A DNA stretch of 64,000 nt from contig JAGVSM010002781.1 of assembly GCA_022494885.1 (NCBI GenBank), positions 79,723 to 143,722 of the forward strand, written 5' to 3'. This DNA comes from Micrasema longulum. Lineage: Eukaryota > Arthropoda > Insecta > Trichoptera > Brachycentridae. Both the position numbers and the translations under genes were made by a program. Positions 52,050 to 62,853 of this stretch are shown in pieces. Every line of letters starts with the position of its first letter. Position 1 is the stretch's first letter. The notes under the pieces are model-generated. The model saw only the letters and a program-made list of their open reading frames with translations, was not told where the DNA came from and did not search any database.

Positions 52050-52831
52050 CAGTGGCTAACCGTGTACTGAAGCAATTATGCACAGCTTACCATTATATTT
52101 GACTAACCATAATAATGTTTTATTGTAACTTTATTTACAGAAAAACAAATAAATAATTACCATTTATTTTAAATCATTTCCACCGTTTGTACTTTTATCC
52201 TAATATAAATATAAATATAAATTTAAATAAAACGCGCCCAGCGCCTGCGGTGAGCCAAGAAACTAGGCGATTATTCCAGCTTATTTTTTAATACAAATAA
52301 GTATACTGTATTTTGAATGTAATAACCCCAGTGCGAGTTTTTTCTAATTCAAATTATTTGAAGATTCTTGATTTGGAAAACAATATTTCAGACATTGTTT
52401 CTGAGGAACTATTTTTCTTTGAGATGGTACTTTTGACATAAGACCATAATTACTTTCATGTGCCATATTGCAGGACATGTAGCTCTCCACGCGGACGTTT
52501 TTAGCACTATTAATTACTAGAACAATGCGGTCAGTTGACATTTCAATTGAATACCTCATATCGACTGAATTCATGATGGTATTTTTTGTTTATTTTGAAA
52601 TGAATTATATATACATAAGTAATGGAAAATATATCTAAATAATATAATATATCACGAAGTTACATCGTTTGAGTTGATTTCATGGATAAGAGTTGTTGTA
52701 TCAAACAGAACCACAGAAAAATATTAATTTATAGTAAATATTACTTACATTATATTATGTACTCCTATGTAGGTACAAATATATGATATTTTTTAAAAGC
52801 TTACCAGTAAATAAATTGCCATTTGCCACTG
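52050..52831 (-). mobile_element. hAT-like non-autonomous element, copy 2
   Basis: The ends on the plus strand are 'cagtggctaaccgtgtactg' and 'attgccatttgccactg'. The flanking 8-mers are gtatatgc and gtacatgc (7 of 8 match), a good target duplication. Minus frame 52574-52344 (76 codons: 'MNSVDMRYSIEMSTDRIVLV', 'INSAKNVRVESYMSCNMAHE', 'SNYGLMSKVPSQRKIVPQKQ') is the same as the frame in copy 1. I do not recognise the protein; it is far too short to be a transposase. The insertion-deletion near 52200-52240 (ATAAAT repeats) is specific to this copy. Confidence 0.85.
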
Positions 52832-53335
52832 GTACATGCAGGGTGTTTTTTAAACCCTGTCACATCCGAAACCATGATGATCAGTATGAACAAGAAAACA
52901 TACTGGCACATTAAAATATTTTTTTTTAATATAATAAAATTAAAAAAAAAATAATATAAAAAAACAAATCGTTGCCTAATTCTGCAGGAGAAAAACGAGG
53001 AGGAGGGAGTCTGACTTACCGTTAACCACGCGGCCGCGCCCCCTCGCTTCTCCCCTGCAAAAGTAAGCAACCATTTGTCCTTTTTTATATTTTATTTTTA
53101 CAAATGTTCTTCGTTCTAAATATAAAATAAAAAATCCGGCCACCATGCGCTAAAAAAATTGAAGAGTATAAAAAAATATAATTCATATACTCTTCAATAA
53201 TAATAAATCCGGTAACATGATGGTCCCTATACAAAAAATCATGTAAAAGAAGAATTTATTTTTGCACTAAGAATTTTCCCTTGAGAGTGATTTTTTTGGA
53301 ATGAAAAGTAGCTTATAGCATTTCTCAGCTTACCG
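52832..53335. other. Unassigned; GC-rich patch at 52985-53065
   Basis: 'gttaaccacgcggccgcgcc' and 'ccctcgcttctcccctgcaa' stand out within A+T-rich DNA. 53150-53215 has a small inverted repeat ('gaagagtata' / 'tatactcttc'). The minus frame 52801-53070 has no motif. Confidence 0.35.
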
Positions 53336-53339
53336 GCTC

Positions 53340-53450
53340 CTCCAAAATCACGTTGATCGGTTGCTCCGTTGCAACGTGAAGGATACAAAAACAAACAAAC
53401 ACAACTTCGCATTTATAATATTAGTATTGATTTTAAGAATAGACATCGTT
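53340..53450 (+). mobile_element. RTE-type LINE 3' end fragment
   Basis: 'gatcggttgctccgttgcaa', 'cgtgaaggatacaaaaacaa', 'acaaacacaacttcgcattt' and 'ataatattagtattga' form the common RTE 3' end of insects, related to 16826-16945. Confidence 0.65.
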
Positions 53451-54139
53451 ATTGAACATAAAATAAGAAAATTGTTCAATTTAAAATACAATATAATTGG
53501 TCCAAAAAACTTGAAGTTTTGTGTTTTTTTAGGGTTCGATTTCGCTTGCAAAGAACGAGTACATAAATCTTCATTTAAACATATTATACTCTACATTAAA
53601 GGTTTTTCTGAATAATTATTATTGCCCGGCTCTCAAAGCCCTCGGGCGAAATTATGTAGGTCTGCTTTGAAGGGCTTATTTTTTTGCTTCAACCAATATG
53701 TTGATTACAAATCTCTTGATATAAAGGGATTAAAATTATTACTTTACAACTAAGCAATTAATAAACATGATTATATTCATAAAATATGTACTAGTAAATA
53801 TCTAATGGTTAATATACATCTATACGAAGCGTAATCATAAATATCCCGGAGATTAAAGTATCGCTTGTCTTTATTTACATAATAAATTGCAATTAATTTT
53901 CACCAAGAATATTCACTAACAAATTGTATGTAACCAAATGAGACAGAATTTTTAGAAATACGACAAAAAACGGTATTTAAATTGCGTACTTCGTATTTCT
54001 CAAATCTCCATTGAAAATATATATTAGTTTGCATCCCATCTCCAATTATTTGTTGAATGAAGACACCATGAGCCTTTTTACGTTTCAGAACCAGTATGGA
54101 GACTATTACCTATACAAAACAAGTTTTCTTAATAACTAT
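53451..54139. other. Mostly unassigned; repeat shared with 42.2 kb at 53760-53930
   Basis: 'tatcgcttgtctttatttac' and 'caccaagaatattcactaac' parallel 42190-42255. The overlapping opposite-strand frames at 53348 and 53361 are by-products. Confidence 0.4.
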
Positions 54140-54217
54140 TTAATATTGACTCACCGATAATCGTACCCGGGATGTCAAGTATTAAAGATAAATGCGCTAC
54201 CACTACACTTTTAAGAA
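54140..54217 (-). mobile_element. tRNA-like SINE head, minus
   Basis: Minus: 'aaaagtgtagtggtagcgca' (A box), 'tttatctttaatacttgaca', 'tcccgggtacgattatcggt' (B-box-like). It stands back to back with the next head. A body is not evident. Confidence 0.5.
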
Positions 54218-54295
54218 AAATCCTTATGGTATATTGGTAAACGCATTTGGCTGCATTGCCTGAGGTCCTGGGTTCGATTTGCGACAATAATCAGT
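54218..54295 (+). mobile_element. tRNA-like SINE head, plus
   Basis: 'atccttatggtatattggta' (A box), 'aacgcatttggctgcattgc', 'tgaggtcctgggttcgattt' (B box). The following sequence differs from SINE-1 to SINE-3, so it is either another family or a decayed copy. Confidence 0.5.
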
Positions 54296-55845
54296 TGAAC
54301 AATGAAAGCATCCACCCCTTTCCCGAAACTGTTCATAAAGACTTGAGTCTTTCTTCAGTTTCGCATATCAATATCAATTTTTTTTTTAAACTAATTAAGC
54401 GAAAATTTAATATTTCTTTACAATCAAACCGCGAAAATAACAAAACAAATAAACTTTAAAAACTTTCATTGTACCCCTCACTGCAGTTTTGTCAGTTTGT
54501 GATCAATCAAATACACATGGTCAGCACAATCACCCTTTTCTAATTTCCCAGTATTACAGTGGAGGAATACAGTGTTAGTTCTAAATTGAGACCGCGGCCG
54601 TACGCTCCAGATCCCGCATCGGAAAGGAAGAAGAACGTAGTAATACAAACAAATCAATCAAACGACACGAAACCCAAATACATATAGGAAACATTAGAAT
54701 AATTTGCCCTATACAACATGCACTCAATCAACAGATCTATAACAAATCACAGTGGAACATCAAATCATCAAGACACTACCGGCAAAATCCTAACACAGAT
54801 CCTAACACGATCCTTATCGAACTCAGGCGAAATTACTTTTCTTCATAGTACTGAATTCCTCGCAAAAACCATTTTCCTAATACCAACAGTAGAAACAATC
54901 CTATGCAAAGACCTTAATCGTCCTAACAATCTCACAGACCTTAAAGCAGACGAAACGTGTCCTAGAGCATGGTCGGCGCGTGGTTCTCTTGAGTTAGTCT
55001 ACTATTTAGAATCAGTTGAACAATGTTACTGTGGCGGGCGTACTATATACATTTTACATGTATCGACAGTTCGCGTTGCATGACCACCAGTGCCTCGATT
55101 ATGAACGCTATCTTCATCTGTATATATCGAGACGGTATACTTAACTCTTCTACTATCTGTATCTTACCTCGGCATGTTCTACCTACTTGTCATATCGACA
55201 TTATATGATCGAAACAAGCCAATGGAATTACCGCAAACAATTAGTCCGCGTTCCTTACGTCATTAACATTTAAAATTGTTTTCATTTATAGTTTAAATAG
55301 GCTTCTGTAATAAAAATTGCTCACTTCAAAGCGATTATAAACTCCAATAAATCCCAATTCAAGCAAAAAATGCCTCGCTTGAACATGAATTTTGTATGAC
55401 TTTTGGAAATCACCTAGACGGTACGCTAAACGGTCGTCTGTATGTATCTACCGATCGACTACAAAGCCGGCTCTTTTAACGTCTCGATACATACACTCGG
55501 AAAGATAGTAAAACAGATGGGAAAAATATAATAACTAAATTATTTGTTTACGGTGGTAACGTTCTAACGTCTAGATAATCTTATTTGTTACTAGTACAGA
55601 ACCTAGCGACATTATTTTCACATCTAGGCGTTAGTTTTATTAAAGCGACAGTTTTGTCGGAATTTAATTCGACTTTGAAATTGACTTATTTCTCTCTCAT
55701 ATTTTTCATAGGCTTTTAAGAAAACAAGTGCCAACCCCAAAACGATTAAAATTTTTAATAAATCATAAATAAACGAAAAATTTCTCGGTGGAACAAATTT
55801 TTTGATACTTTTAATGTGTAGATAAACGTATCGAGGGGTTCTTGA
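54296..55845. other. Least repetitive stretch; no recognised gene
   Basis: Composition is more balanced from about 54500 to 55260. The longest frame (54718-55083, 121 codons) starts 'MHSINRSITNHSGTSNHQDT' and has no family motif, signal peptide or splice context that I can see; it may be chance. 'accgcggccgtacgctccag' at 54590 is a local GC peak. If a host regulatory region or exon exists in the window, this is a reasonable place, but I see no positive evidence. Confidence 0.25.
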
Positions 55846-56150
55846 CCCGTCGGTATAAACCGATGTACTTACATCAAAACTTGATGGTGGGGTATCGGTA
55901 GTGTACCTTTATAGTCGGTCGGGAGACTTTTATCTCCAACAATGACGTCATACTGAAGCTATGTCATTTTAGAGCGTAAATATGTGTACCGTGACGTACG
56001 CTTCCCCTTGTTTCATATCGATGTACCTACCCAAAACTTGAGGGGGGGGGGGTCGGTAGTAGATCTTTATAATCGCTAGAGGAAACTTATCTTCAACTCT
56101 AACGTCAAGGTGAAGGTATGACGTCTTTATCTTCCCATCATAATCGAGGC
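55846..56150 (+). repeat. Two diverged tandem units of ~160 bp
   Basis: Unit 1 (from about 55857) and unit 2 (from about 56018) share 'cgatgtac', 'caaaacttga', 'ggtcggtagt'-like sequence, 'ctttata', 'cttatcttcaac'-like and 'gtatgac'. Unit 2 has a G10 run at 56042-56051. Several TGACGTCA-like hexamers occur. Unknown identity. Confidence 0.6.
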
Positions 56151-56795
56151 CCAGGTCTCCGCCAGTGCTCGATATTGTATATTCCTTCTGAACTCGTGTC
56201 TAACTACTTAATAAATAACTTCAATTTATTTAAATCCATCATCCTCATTTAACCTCAAATCAACTTACGCGCACTCATCCTATAATACTATTAATTTAAG
56301 GTAAAAATTAAAAGAATCAAAACACTATACTACTCACTAGTACACTAGAATATGCTTCTCCGATGTGATCTCTATTCTAAAGGACTAATATTGACCTATT
56401 GAGTTGGTCCAGCATCGTTTTCTAAGAAAATTAGAATGTTTGCTCGGATTCCAATGGTATATATATTTTCATATTGAAAAATAACAATTTCTCTACATGT
56501 TTTCATTAAAAAAACAAAGAACGCAGATTGACATTATTTTGCATTTTCAAAATACTTAAAAGCTATAAATGATGTTCTATCTCAGCTGTAATCAGTCTTT
56601 TGTTTTGTTCCGAATCGTGTCACCAGTAGTCGAAATTATTTTATGCCCCAATGTAAAAAATGCGAACATTTGATATTTCGACGAACAAATTCGAGTTATT
56701 TGGAATAGATCTTCCCGCTTTTCAAAAATCTCTTCGCCAATAACACAAAATGGGATGAAGAAGTACTGGCATGGCTTAGCTCTTAGTGTTACATG
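56151..56795. other. Unassigned spacer
   Basis: No supported feature. Confidence 0.35.
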
Positions 56796-56799
56796 TAAA

Positions 56800-57140
56800 T
56801 AGCTCTAAAATGGTTAAAAGTGGTCTAAAATTTGTAAATACCATTTTTTATACGTATAAAAATATATAAATATATATTTTTTTGTTTAAATTCTTTACAA
56901 ATTATTTACAATTTGCTTTTTAATTCAATTAATTTTCTTATATCCATATATTTTATTTTTTTATACTATGTAAATTTTCACTTTTTATTTTGCATGACAG
57001 TATGCTTTTTATTGTTTCTACATGTATACAAAAAAGTGTTGTTTATTTTTTAGGTTATTACTTACCATGTCTGTACTAACCTGTATATTTTTTGTAAATG
57101 CCCCTTGGGCGTATTGTAAAACTAAATAAAATAAAATAAA
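56800..57140 (+). mobile_element. LINE-I 3' UTR and tail
   Basis: A T-rich 3' UTR ending 'tttttgtaaatgccccttgg', 'gcgtattgtaaaac' and an AATAAAATAAAATAAAT tail; the same end is at 60775-60835. The 'gccc..tgggc' hairpin is shared with LINE-B tails (46060). Confidence 0.6.
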
Positions 57141-57145
57141 TAAAA

Positions 57146-57245
57146 TGGTTTGGGTAGGTAGATAGAAATTGCCTTAAGGTAATATGACCGTCCTTATATG
57201 TATATATATTGTATAAATATATGAAGTGTTAAATAAATAAAAATT
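57146..57245 (+). mobile_element. LINE-A 3' terminal fragment
   Basis: 'ggtttgggtaggtagataga', 'aattgccttaaggtaatatg', 'ccttatatgtatatatattg' and an AATAAATAAA tail; only the last 100 bp, abutting the LINE-I tail. Confidence 0.8.
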
Positions 57246-57697
57246 TAAGATGATCATTAATGATATTTGAAATTACATTTTAAAAATAAATGTCACTGCA
57301 TAACGTTAATACTTATAAAAGTAATCACATTTTTTCCTAATGGTTTGAGAGCTGGAGTTGAATCGGAGTGAATAGTCAACTTATTGCGTAAAATGAATAT
57401 TAACAAAGCATGTAAGTTAATTGCTTTTTGCGTTTGACGAAAGTGACCCGAATCCTTCAACAATCAGGATGGTAATAGTTAATAGTACGTTGCGTAATGT
57501 TATCACAGTAAGAGCTGTCATTCAACCATCGGCAGCTGCGATCAATGTAAAGCTTAATTTTTATTTATTTATTTTATTTTATTTAATACACACGATACAC
57601 AATTTTAGTAAAGCAGAATAATATTTTTTTTATGTCCCGACTTGTTAAAAAATTCCATTAATCCATTTATAAATATTATGACACATCAATATAGAAA
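57246..57697. other. Unassigned spacer
   Basis: No supported feature. Confidence 0.3.
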
Positions 57698-58155
57698 ATA
57701 TAAATCTTCGTTCAAGTAACGAGAGAACCCTTTTAATACCAATTCATCGCTTTATTTTTTGCGTCCTCTTTCACAGTAGTGTTGCTAGATTATAGAATAA
57801 TCTACTCACTAATGTCAGAGAAATTTTTATTTACATTCGAATCCTGAGCATTTGAGTTCTTTCTTTCCCCTCCCTTATTATTTCCCAATTTTCCCCCTCC
57901 TCTCTTCATAGTAAAGTGTAGATATTATATCAATTTTTACTTCTTTAAAAATAAATATTTTTATCAATATTTTGTTTTATAAAGAAATTATTAATAAATC
58001 AAGAATATGTTCAAATACCACTGATTTTCTAAAATTGAACGGTTTGGGTAGGTAGGATAAAATTTCTTAAAGGCAATATGCCCGCCTTTATGCATATGTA
58101 TGTAAACTGTATATGTCTATAAAGTTTTTAAATAAATAAAATAATAAAATACATA
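57698..58155 (+). pseudogene. LINE-A, 3' end with decayed C-terminus
   Basis: 'cttcgttcaagtaacgagag' and 'aacccttttaataccaattc' correspond to 'RSSNERTLLIP', followed by remnants of 'FASSF' and a Trp changed to stop. 3' UTR: C/T-rich block, 'ttgaacggtttgggtaggta', 'tgcccgcctttatgc' and an AATAAATAAAAT tail extended by repeats of 'aaaatacatagtaaa'. Confidence 0.8.
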
Positions 58156-58257
58156 GTAAAAATTTAATAAAAATTTAATAAAATACATAATAAAATACAT
58201 AGTAAAAATACAATACAGATAAGTTATTTTATAATACATGGTGTAACAAAGTTAAGA

Positions 58258-58495
58258 TCATTATCATAATCATAATTCCTCTTCCACAATTAATGGTGCA
58301 TAGGGCAATCACCACCAATTGCTGCGTATCTTGATCATTTTTGTTATATGAAGGTAAGATGATTAGTCTTAAGCTAAGGTACCAGTGAAAACACACTTTC
58401 AAATAAATATTTCATATCAACCATGTCAGGAATCGAACCCGAGACCTCATGCATGGTAGGCAAACGCGCTGTTTATAACATCGCGAGGCCGATTA
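58258..58495 (-). mobile_element. SINE-1, near full length
   Basis: Minus: head 'ggcctcgcgatgttataaac', 'gcgtttgcctaccatgcatg', 'aggtctcgggttcgattcct'; body 'taagactaatcatcttacct'; 3' end 'ccattaattgtggaagagga'. Family order is complete. Confidence 0.85.
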
Positions 58496-58788
58496 AGTTG
58501 AGATCGCGTATCTAAAATTTAATTGAATTCTTCAATAATTTTTAATTCAAATTAGACATTTATTTTGATTGTAAAAACAAAAATAAAATATACAGTATTC
58601 AATAAAAACATTAAAAAAGCAGTACATTTATATGCTACAATACATAATTTATTAAACAAATCAATTAATTATTTTATGTATCGAAGCATCACTATTAAAA
58701 CATAAAATAAAAAAAATGAAAAAATAGTCAAAAATTAAAAAAAAATATATATATACAAAATTAAGATTAACCGAGGTTGATATATAAG
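58496..58788. other. Unassigned A+T-rich spacer
   Basis: No supported feature. Confidence 0.3.
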
Positions 58789-58789
58789 A

Positions 58790-58930
58790 TGACAAATCAT
58801 CGGGTTGTGGTCCCGTGGCTAGCGTCTCGGACACATAAACCAAAGGTCCGTTGTCCGAATCCCACTCTACCCCAACTTGATTCCATTTTCTAATAGTGAG
58901 TTCTTTACAACTCGTTGAAAATGGCTTTCA
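58790..58930 (+). mobile_element. SINE-3, second copy
   Basis: 'gttgtggtcccgtggctagc' (A box), 'ggtccgttgtccgaatccca' (B box), 'ctctaccccaacttgattcc', 'attttctaatagtgagttct', 'acaactcgttgaaaatggc'. It matches the complement of 4432-4562 over its length. Confidence 0.75.
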
Positions 58931-59440
58931 AAATAAAATATTTGGGTAAATCATAAAAACGCAAATATTTATTTTTCAAAAAAAATTAACGTAAATTTCA
59001 GACCAAAATCATAGAAATATTGAGAGAAGCATAAACTTATATAAATGCACTAATATTATGTACGTCTATTTGATTTCTCATTTTCTATATGTGTTTTATT
59101 CAATATAATTTGAATTTTTTGGTGTGTGCATGCGTGTCTTACACTAACAAGACAAACAATGACAGTATATTTTATACATAATGTTTCTTTTCCCAAAAAA
59201 ATAAAAATGGTAAAAATATGATAAAGATGTACAAAACATTATTTTTCCCGGTAAACTTTTTTAATACCGATCCATAAATAACTACATATACAAGGCAATC
59301 GAAGGTGAAAGTCTGTGAAGGTAGATTCACCTGTTCTGAAATATTTTTATAAACAAGTTATTTAGTAAAGATATTGGAAACCAGTTCATAAAAACATGAC
59401 ACCCTGTATGTATACTGGGTGGCGGTTAACCCACCTCATT
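58931..59440. other. Mostly unassigned; repeat shared with 14.8 kb at 59115-59190
   Basis: See 14776-14890. The rest is A+T-rich without a feature. Confidence 0.35.
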
Positions 59441-59715
59441 GAAAAAAAAAAATCGTACTTTGTTCGCCTCCGCGTCCGCCTTGTCAGCGCACTTGCATAC
59501 CATGCAGGAGGTCTCGAGTTCGATTCCCGACATGGCGGCAGGAAATATTTATTTAAAAACTGTTTTCACACAAGAATAGTATAAAGTCCCTGGACCGGCA
59601 CCTGAGGCGTAAGACTGGTCATCATACCTTCATGAAAAAAATATATCTCGATTTGCTACTGCTAGTGTACTAATATAGTGCCCTTTGTACGAATAAATGG
59701 GGAAAGGGATTGATA
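59441..59715 (+). mobile_element. SINE-1, near full length
   Basis: Head 'cgcctccgcgtccgccttgt', 'gcatacc' 'atgcaggaggtctcgagttc' 'gattcccgacatgg'; body 'agtccctggaccggcacctg' and 'aggcgtaagactggtcatca'; 3' end 'gtgccctttgtacgaataaa' then 'ggggaaagggattgataata'. Confidence 0.85.
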
Positions 59716-59734
59716 ATAAATATACTCGTACCTA

Positions 59735-59880
59735 CAATATGTTCATATACTATTTTTTTCTAATTGAACGGTTTGGGTAAGTAGAAAGATATTGCCTTAA
59801 GGCAATATGCCCGCCCTTTAGTTTTACATACAAACATACATATAAACTATGTAGGCACATAAAAAAATTTAATAAAGAAA
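59735..59880 (+). mobile_element. LINE-A 3' terminal fragment
   Basis: 'ctaattgaacggtttgggta', 'gatattgccttaaggcaata', 'tgcccgccctttag' and an 'aatttaataaagaaaaaata' end. Confidence 0.75.
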
Positions 59881-59904
59881 AAATAATTTATTTTTTTACG
59901 TTCA

Positions 59905-60085
59905 TGTTTGAACCACATTTTCTCTACTCTTCCATCTGTTGACTTTTGTGAAGGCAGGGGGAGAATGGTAAATGTTACACATTGTGTAAAGTGGCCACTT
60001 AAACCAGCCAATGACATGTAACAAGCCCTGTAAATGCCTAGACTTTCATATTCCTTTCTCAAAAATATCTTTCTTCTATGTTAAA
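59905..60085. mobile_element. FB-1, right half
   Basis: 'ggtaaatgttacacattgtg', 'taaaccagccaatgacatgt', 'agccctgtaaatgcctagac' and 'ttcatattcctttctcaaaa' in family order. Confidence 0.7.
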
Positions 60086-60114
60086 ATAGATTAAAATAGA
60101 AATAAAATAGTATG

Positions 60115-60257
60115 CTCAAACATGAGGAAAATGGTAAATATTACATTGTGTGTAAAGTAGCCAATTAAATCAGCCAATGACAGGTTATTTGCCCCGTAAA
60201 TGCCTCGACTTCCATATTTCCTTCTCTAAAATGTTCTTCATCTGTTTTAACACTTAT
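60115..60257. mobile_element. FB-1, right half, tandem with previous
   Basis: 'ggtaaatattacattgtgtg', 'taaatcagccaatgacaggt', 'cgtaaatgcctcgacttcca' and 'ctctaaaatgttcttcatct'. The same half element appears twice in the same orientation within 350 bp, which suggests local duplication or repeated deletion of the same arm. Confidence 0.7.
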
Positions 60258-60835
60258 GGAACGGCTGCAGACATTCTGTCCAATTCTTTACCATCTTATA
60301 AGTCCACAATATCAAGTTTATTTGTAGCTGCTCGTCAAACTATTATTGACAATTCAATTTCATGAATTAAAAAAAAATGCTTGTTAATTTTAATTACCTT
60401 ATACTCGTTTTTTATTTTTTACTATTATATCAAACTGCACTGTAGTATTGGCAAATACGCATTTCATAGATACATATTTTTATTTCTTATTTTTCATGAT
60501 AACATATGCTTGCTTGTTTATTAATTTAACTTAAAATGTCCTTCTTGCTTACCGTAACACTTAATTTATTGTTTGCCTTACAGAATTTATTTTATAAGTT
60601 TATATCTTTGCATTTTTTGTTTATATGCTTACTGTTTTTTCTTGCATACCTTTGTTATTATTGTTTTATTTTTTTTATTTTGTAAAACTTTTTATCATAC
60701 CCTTTTTAACTAATTTCACATTTTTTTTTTGTATATTCTGTTTATTATTTAGTATGTTAGCATGTTTTTCATTTTTACTTTTTGTAAATGCCTTTTGGGC
60801 GTTAATGAACAAAATAAATCAATAAATATGTTAAT
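60258..60835 (+). pseudogene. LINE-I, extreme C-terminus, 3' UTR and tail
   Basis: The end of a frame 'AADILSNSLPSYKSTISSLF', 'VAARQTIIDNSIS' (stop near 60363) has the 'LP..(S/Y)K...SSFK' look of a LINE RT C-terminus. A T-rich 3' UTR follows, then 'ctttttgtaaatgccttttg', 'ggcgttaatgaac' and an AATAAATCAATAAAT tail, as at 56800-57140. Confidence 0.6.
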
Positions 60836-61137
60836 TAAATTATTATTTTACAACGGTTATTAGTTTTGAGTCATCGTATTGGCGAATCCGTTTGCATATT
60901 AATAGTGGCGAATGATTTTAAATGAAATAAAGATGATGAAAAATTAATGCTTATACCTGCTACTGACCACACCCAAGGTCTTCTGAAAATACCGATACCA
61001 ACTCATCAATTTATCTGAACCTATTAACTCAACTTTTTTTCTCCAGAATGGAATTTGTTTTTAATACTTCGTTTTTTGAAATAACTAGTGAGCGGTTTCT
61101 ATTCAATTTTGAATTACATATCTTCATTGTTTGCTTG
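60836..61137. other. Unassigned spacer
   Basis: No supported feature. Confidence 0.3.
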
Positions 61138-61350
61138 TATCATCATCATACCCCCTGTCCACACCAGATAATGCATAGGGCACGAAATTGGTACTGATTT
61201 AAGGATAATGAAATATTTCAGGGAGAACAAAATATTTTAATTATCCCCTTTGAAACAAATATTCTACGCCGTCCCTGCCTGGAACCGAACCTGGAACCTC
61301 AAATATGAGTGGTTAATAAGTCGACTGTTGCACTACGAGGCCAAAACTAA
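61138..61350 (-). mobile_element. SINE-1, internally deleted
   Basis: 'catcatcataccccctgtcc' (3' end, minus), 'aatgcatagggcacgaaatt', then directly 'aaggataatgaaatatttca' (so the 'gcgtaagactgatca' part is deleted), 'ctggaaccgaacctggaacc' (B box) and 'tgttgcactacgaggcc' (head). Confidence 0.75.
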
Positions 61351-61839
61351 TCCCGACTAGATTTCATTATTCACAGGATTCTTACTTGAGAGTAGCCATC
61401 GAGTCGAAAACACTCTTCTAGGGTTCTGGTACTGTTTCACACTCAAAATTTTAACAATATAAAAAATAATTTGAGGTTCTTTTTATGAATTAAATTTTTT
61501 CATGTATTTGAAATGTTTTTGGTTTATTGCAGGTTTCTTTTATACTATATTTTGATATGCCCTGTATTTTTAATGATGTTATTAATTAATTTAATGATAG
61601 TGATATTATTTGTCAAAGTGTTACACATATATTCGTCCTAACTCAACACAGGACTTTGGTTCCATGGAGTTGGGATTTGTGTCTCAATTAAATGTAACAT
61701 AAATATATTGTTAATAAAATAAAAAATATAAACCAAAAAAAATATGTGTCCTCACTGGAATATTCCGTGGCGAGGACACTTAACAATAGAGTTTTAATTT
61801 TTTTGCATGAGAGAATATACTCATACAAAAACCAACAAG
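61351..61839. other. Unassigned spacer
   Basis: No supported feature. Confidence 0.3.
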
Positions 61840-62168
61840 GTTTTAAGTTTGTCCAAATTTTTGTAGACAAGAACTGGATTCAACCCCCTAGGGAGCTGTT
61901 AATATTAACATGTCACAACAGAGATGAAGAACATTTCAGAGAGGGTAATATGGCTGTCAAAGGATCCACAGGGTTTATGAGCCGTCAACGGATGAAAGAA
62001 TCGAAAGAATATAGAAGTTAAAATAAAAACAACATGGTAAATGTTACGCAGTGTATAAAGTGGCCACTTAAACCAACCAATGATAGGTCATAAGCCCTGT
62101 GGATGCCTAAATTTCTATATTGCCATCCCTGAAATGTTTTTCTTCTTTGTTGTAAAATGTTAATACAG
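61840..62168. mobile_element. FB-1, left terminus and both arms
   Basis: The left end 'ggttttaagtttgtccaaat', 'agacaagaactggattcaac', 'cccctagggagctgttaata' is followed by the arm 'cacaacagagatgaagaaca' to 'catttcagagagggtaatat'. A shortened middle precedes the right arm 'taagccctgtggatgcctaa' to 'ttcttctttgttgtaaaatg'. The right outer end is missing. The plus frame 61746-62021 is a by-product. Confidence 0.8.
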
Positions 62169-62219
62169 AAATCAATTTATAATATTATTGTTTACCTAAG
62201 CTTAAAACAACCGATTAAG

Positions 62220-62424
62220 ATTAACGTCAGAGACCCCTTCTTTATTTACATTCAAATCACGTATAAAATGTCACTTCCTGAATATTGAAGTTTTTTGTTT
62301 TTCCTCCGTCTTTTCTCCCCCCCCCCCCTTTCCCCTCCTCTCTTCATAGTATAGTGTAGATGTTTAGTCAAATTTTACTTCCTTAAAATTATATATTTTT
62401 ATCAATATTTTCTTCTGTACTGAA
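62220..62424 (+). pseudogene. LINE-A, 5' piece of a second interrupted copy
   Basis: 'gtcagagaccccttctttat', 'ttacattcaaatcacgtata', 'atgtcacttcctgaatattg', a C10 run in the C/T-rich block, 'ctcttcatagtatagtgtag' and 'tttttatcaatattttcttc' match LINE-A coding end and 3' UTR (57820-57975) up to the point where antisense LINE-B starts. Confidence 0.75.
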
Positions 62425-62853
62425 ATTTTATTTTATTTAACTTTTATTTTATTGACATAATACATGGAAAAAAATGCCTTTTACAAAAATTAATTAATAA
62501 GTTAAATTAACGCATACAATAATTTTTACCCAAGATTTAGAAACAAAAATTTAACATAAAAATTATAAAACGCATTCAAAAGAAGTTAAAAACAATTGAA
62601 AAATAATTGTTTAAAAATCGAATTAAATAATTAAATATTTTAAAGAATTAATATAACAAGAAAATCGTAAAGCACTGTTTCATTTAATTATTATACTAGA
62701 GGTTGAACTACCATTCACAATCATTGAAAAAGTTCAAAAGGTTTGTTCTATAAGAACAATATCCTACACTAAATAATAAATCCGATACTCGGGAATAACT
62801 ATTGCCGAGTTACTGCAGTCTATTAAATACGGCATTACAAGTATACACTGTCA
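62425..62853 (-). mobile_element. LINE-B, truncated, nested in LINE-A
   Basis: 62700-62850 is the complement of the LINE-B C-terminus ('cattgaaaaagttcaaaagg', 'tttgttctataagaacaata', 'acggcattacaagtatacac'), and 62425-62700 is its 3' UTR starting with a T-rich run (sense A-rich tail). Truncated at the 5' side after 'RTVY.CNAV'. Confidence 0.8.

Noticed and set aside
50609..52831. One transposon with 740 bp terminal inverted repeats
   Set aside because: Internal ends with CAGTGGC and separate 8 bp flanking matches show two insertions.
60625..60825. Membrane protein frame rich in Phe/Leu
   Set aside because: T-rich 3' UTR of LINE-I; the same UTR at 56.8-57.1 kb lacks the frame.
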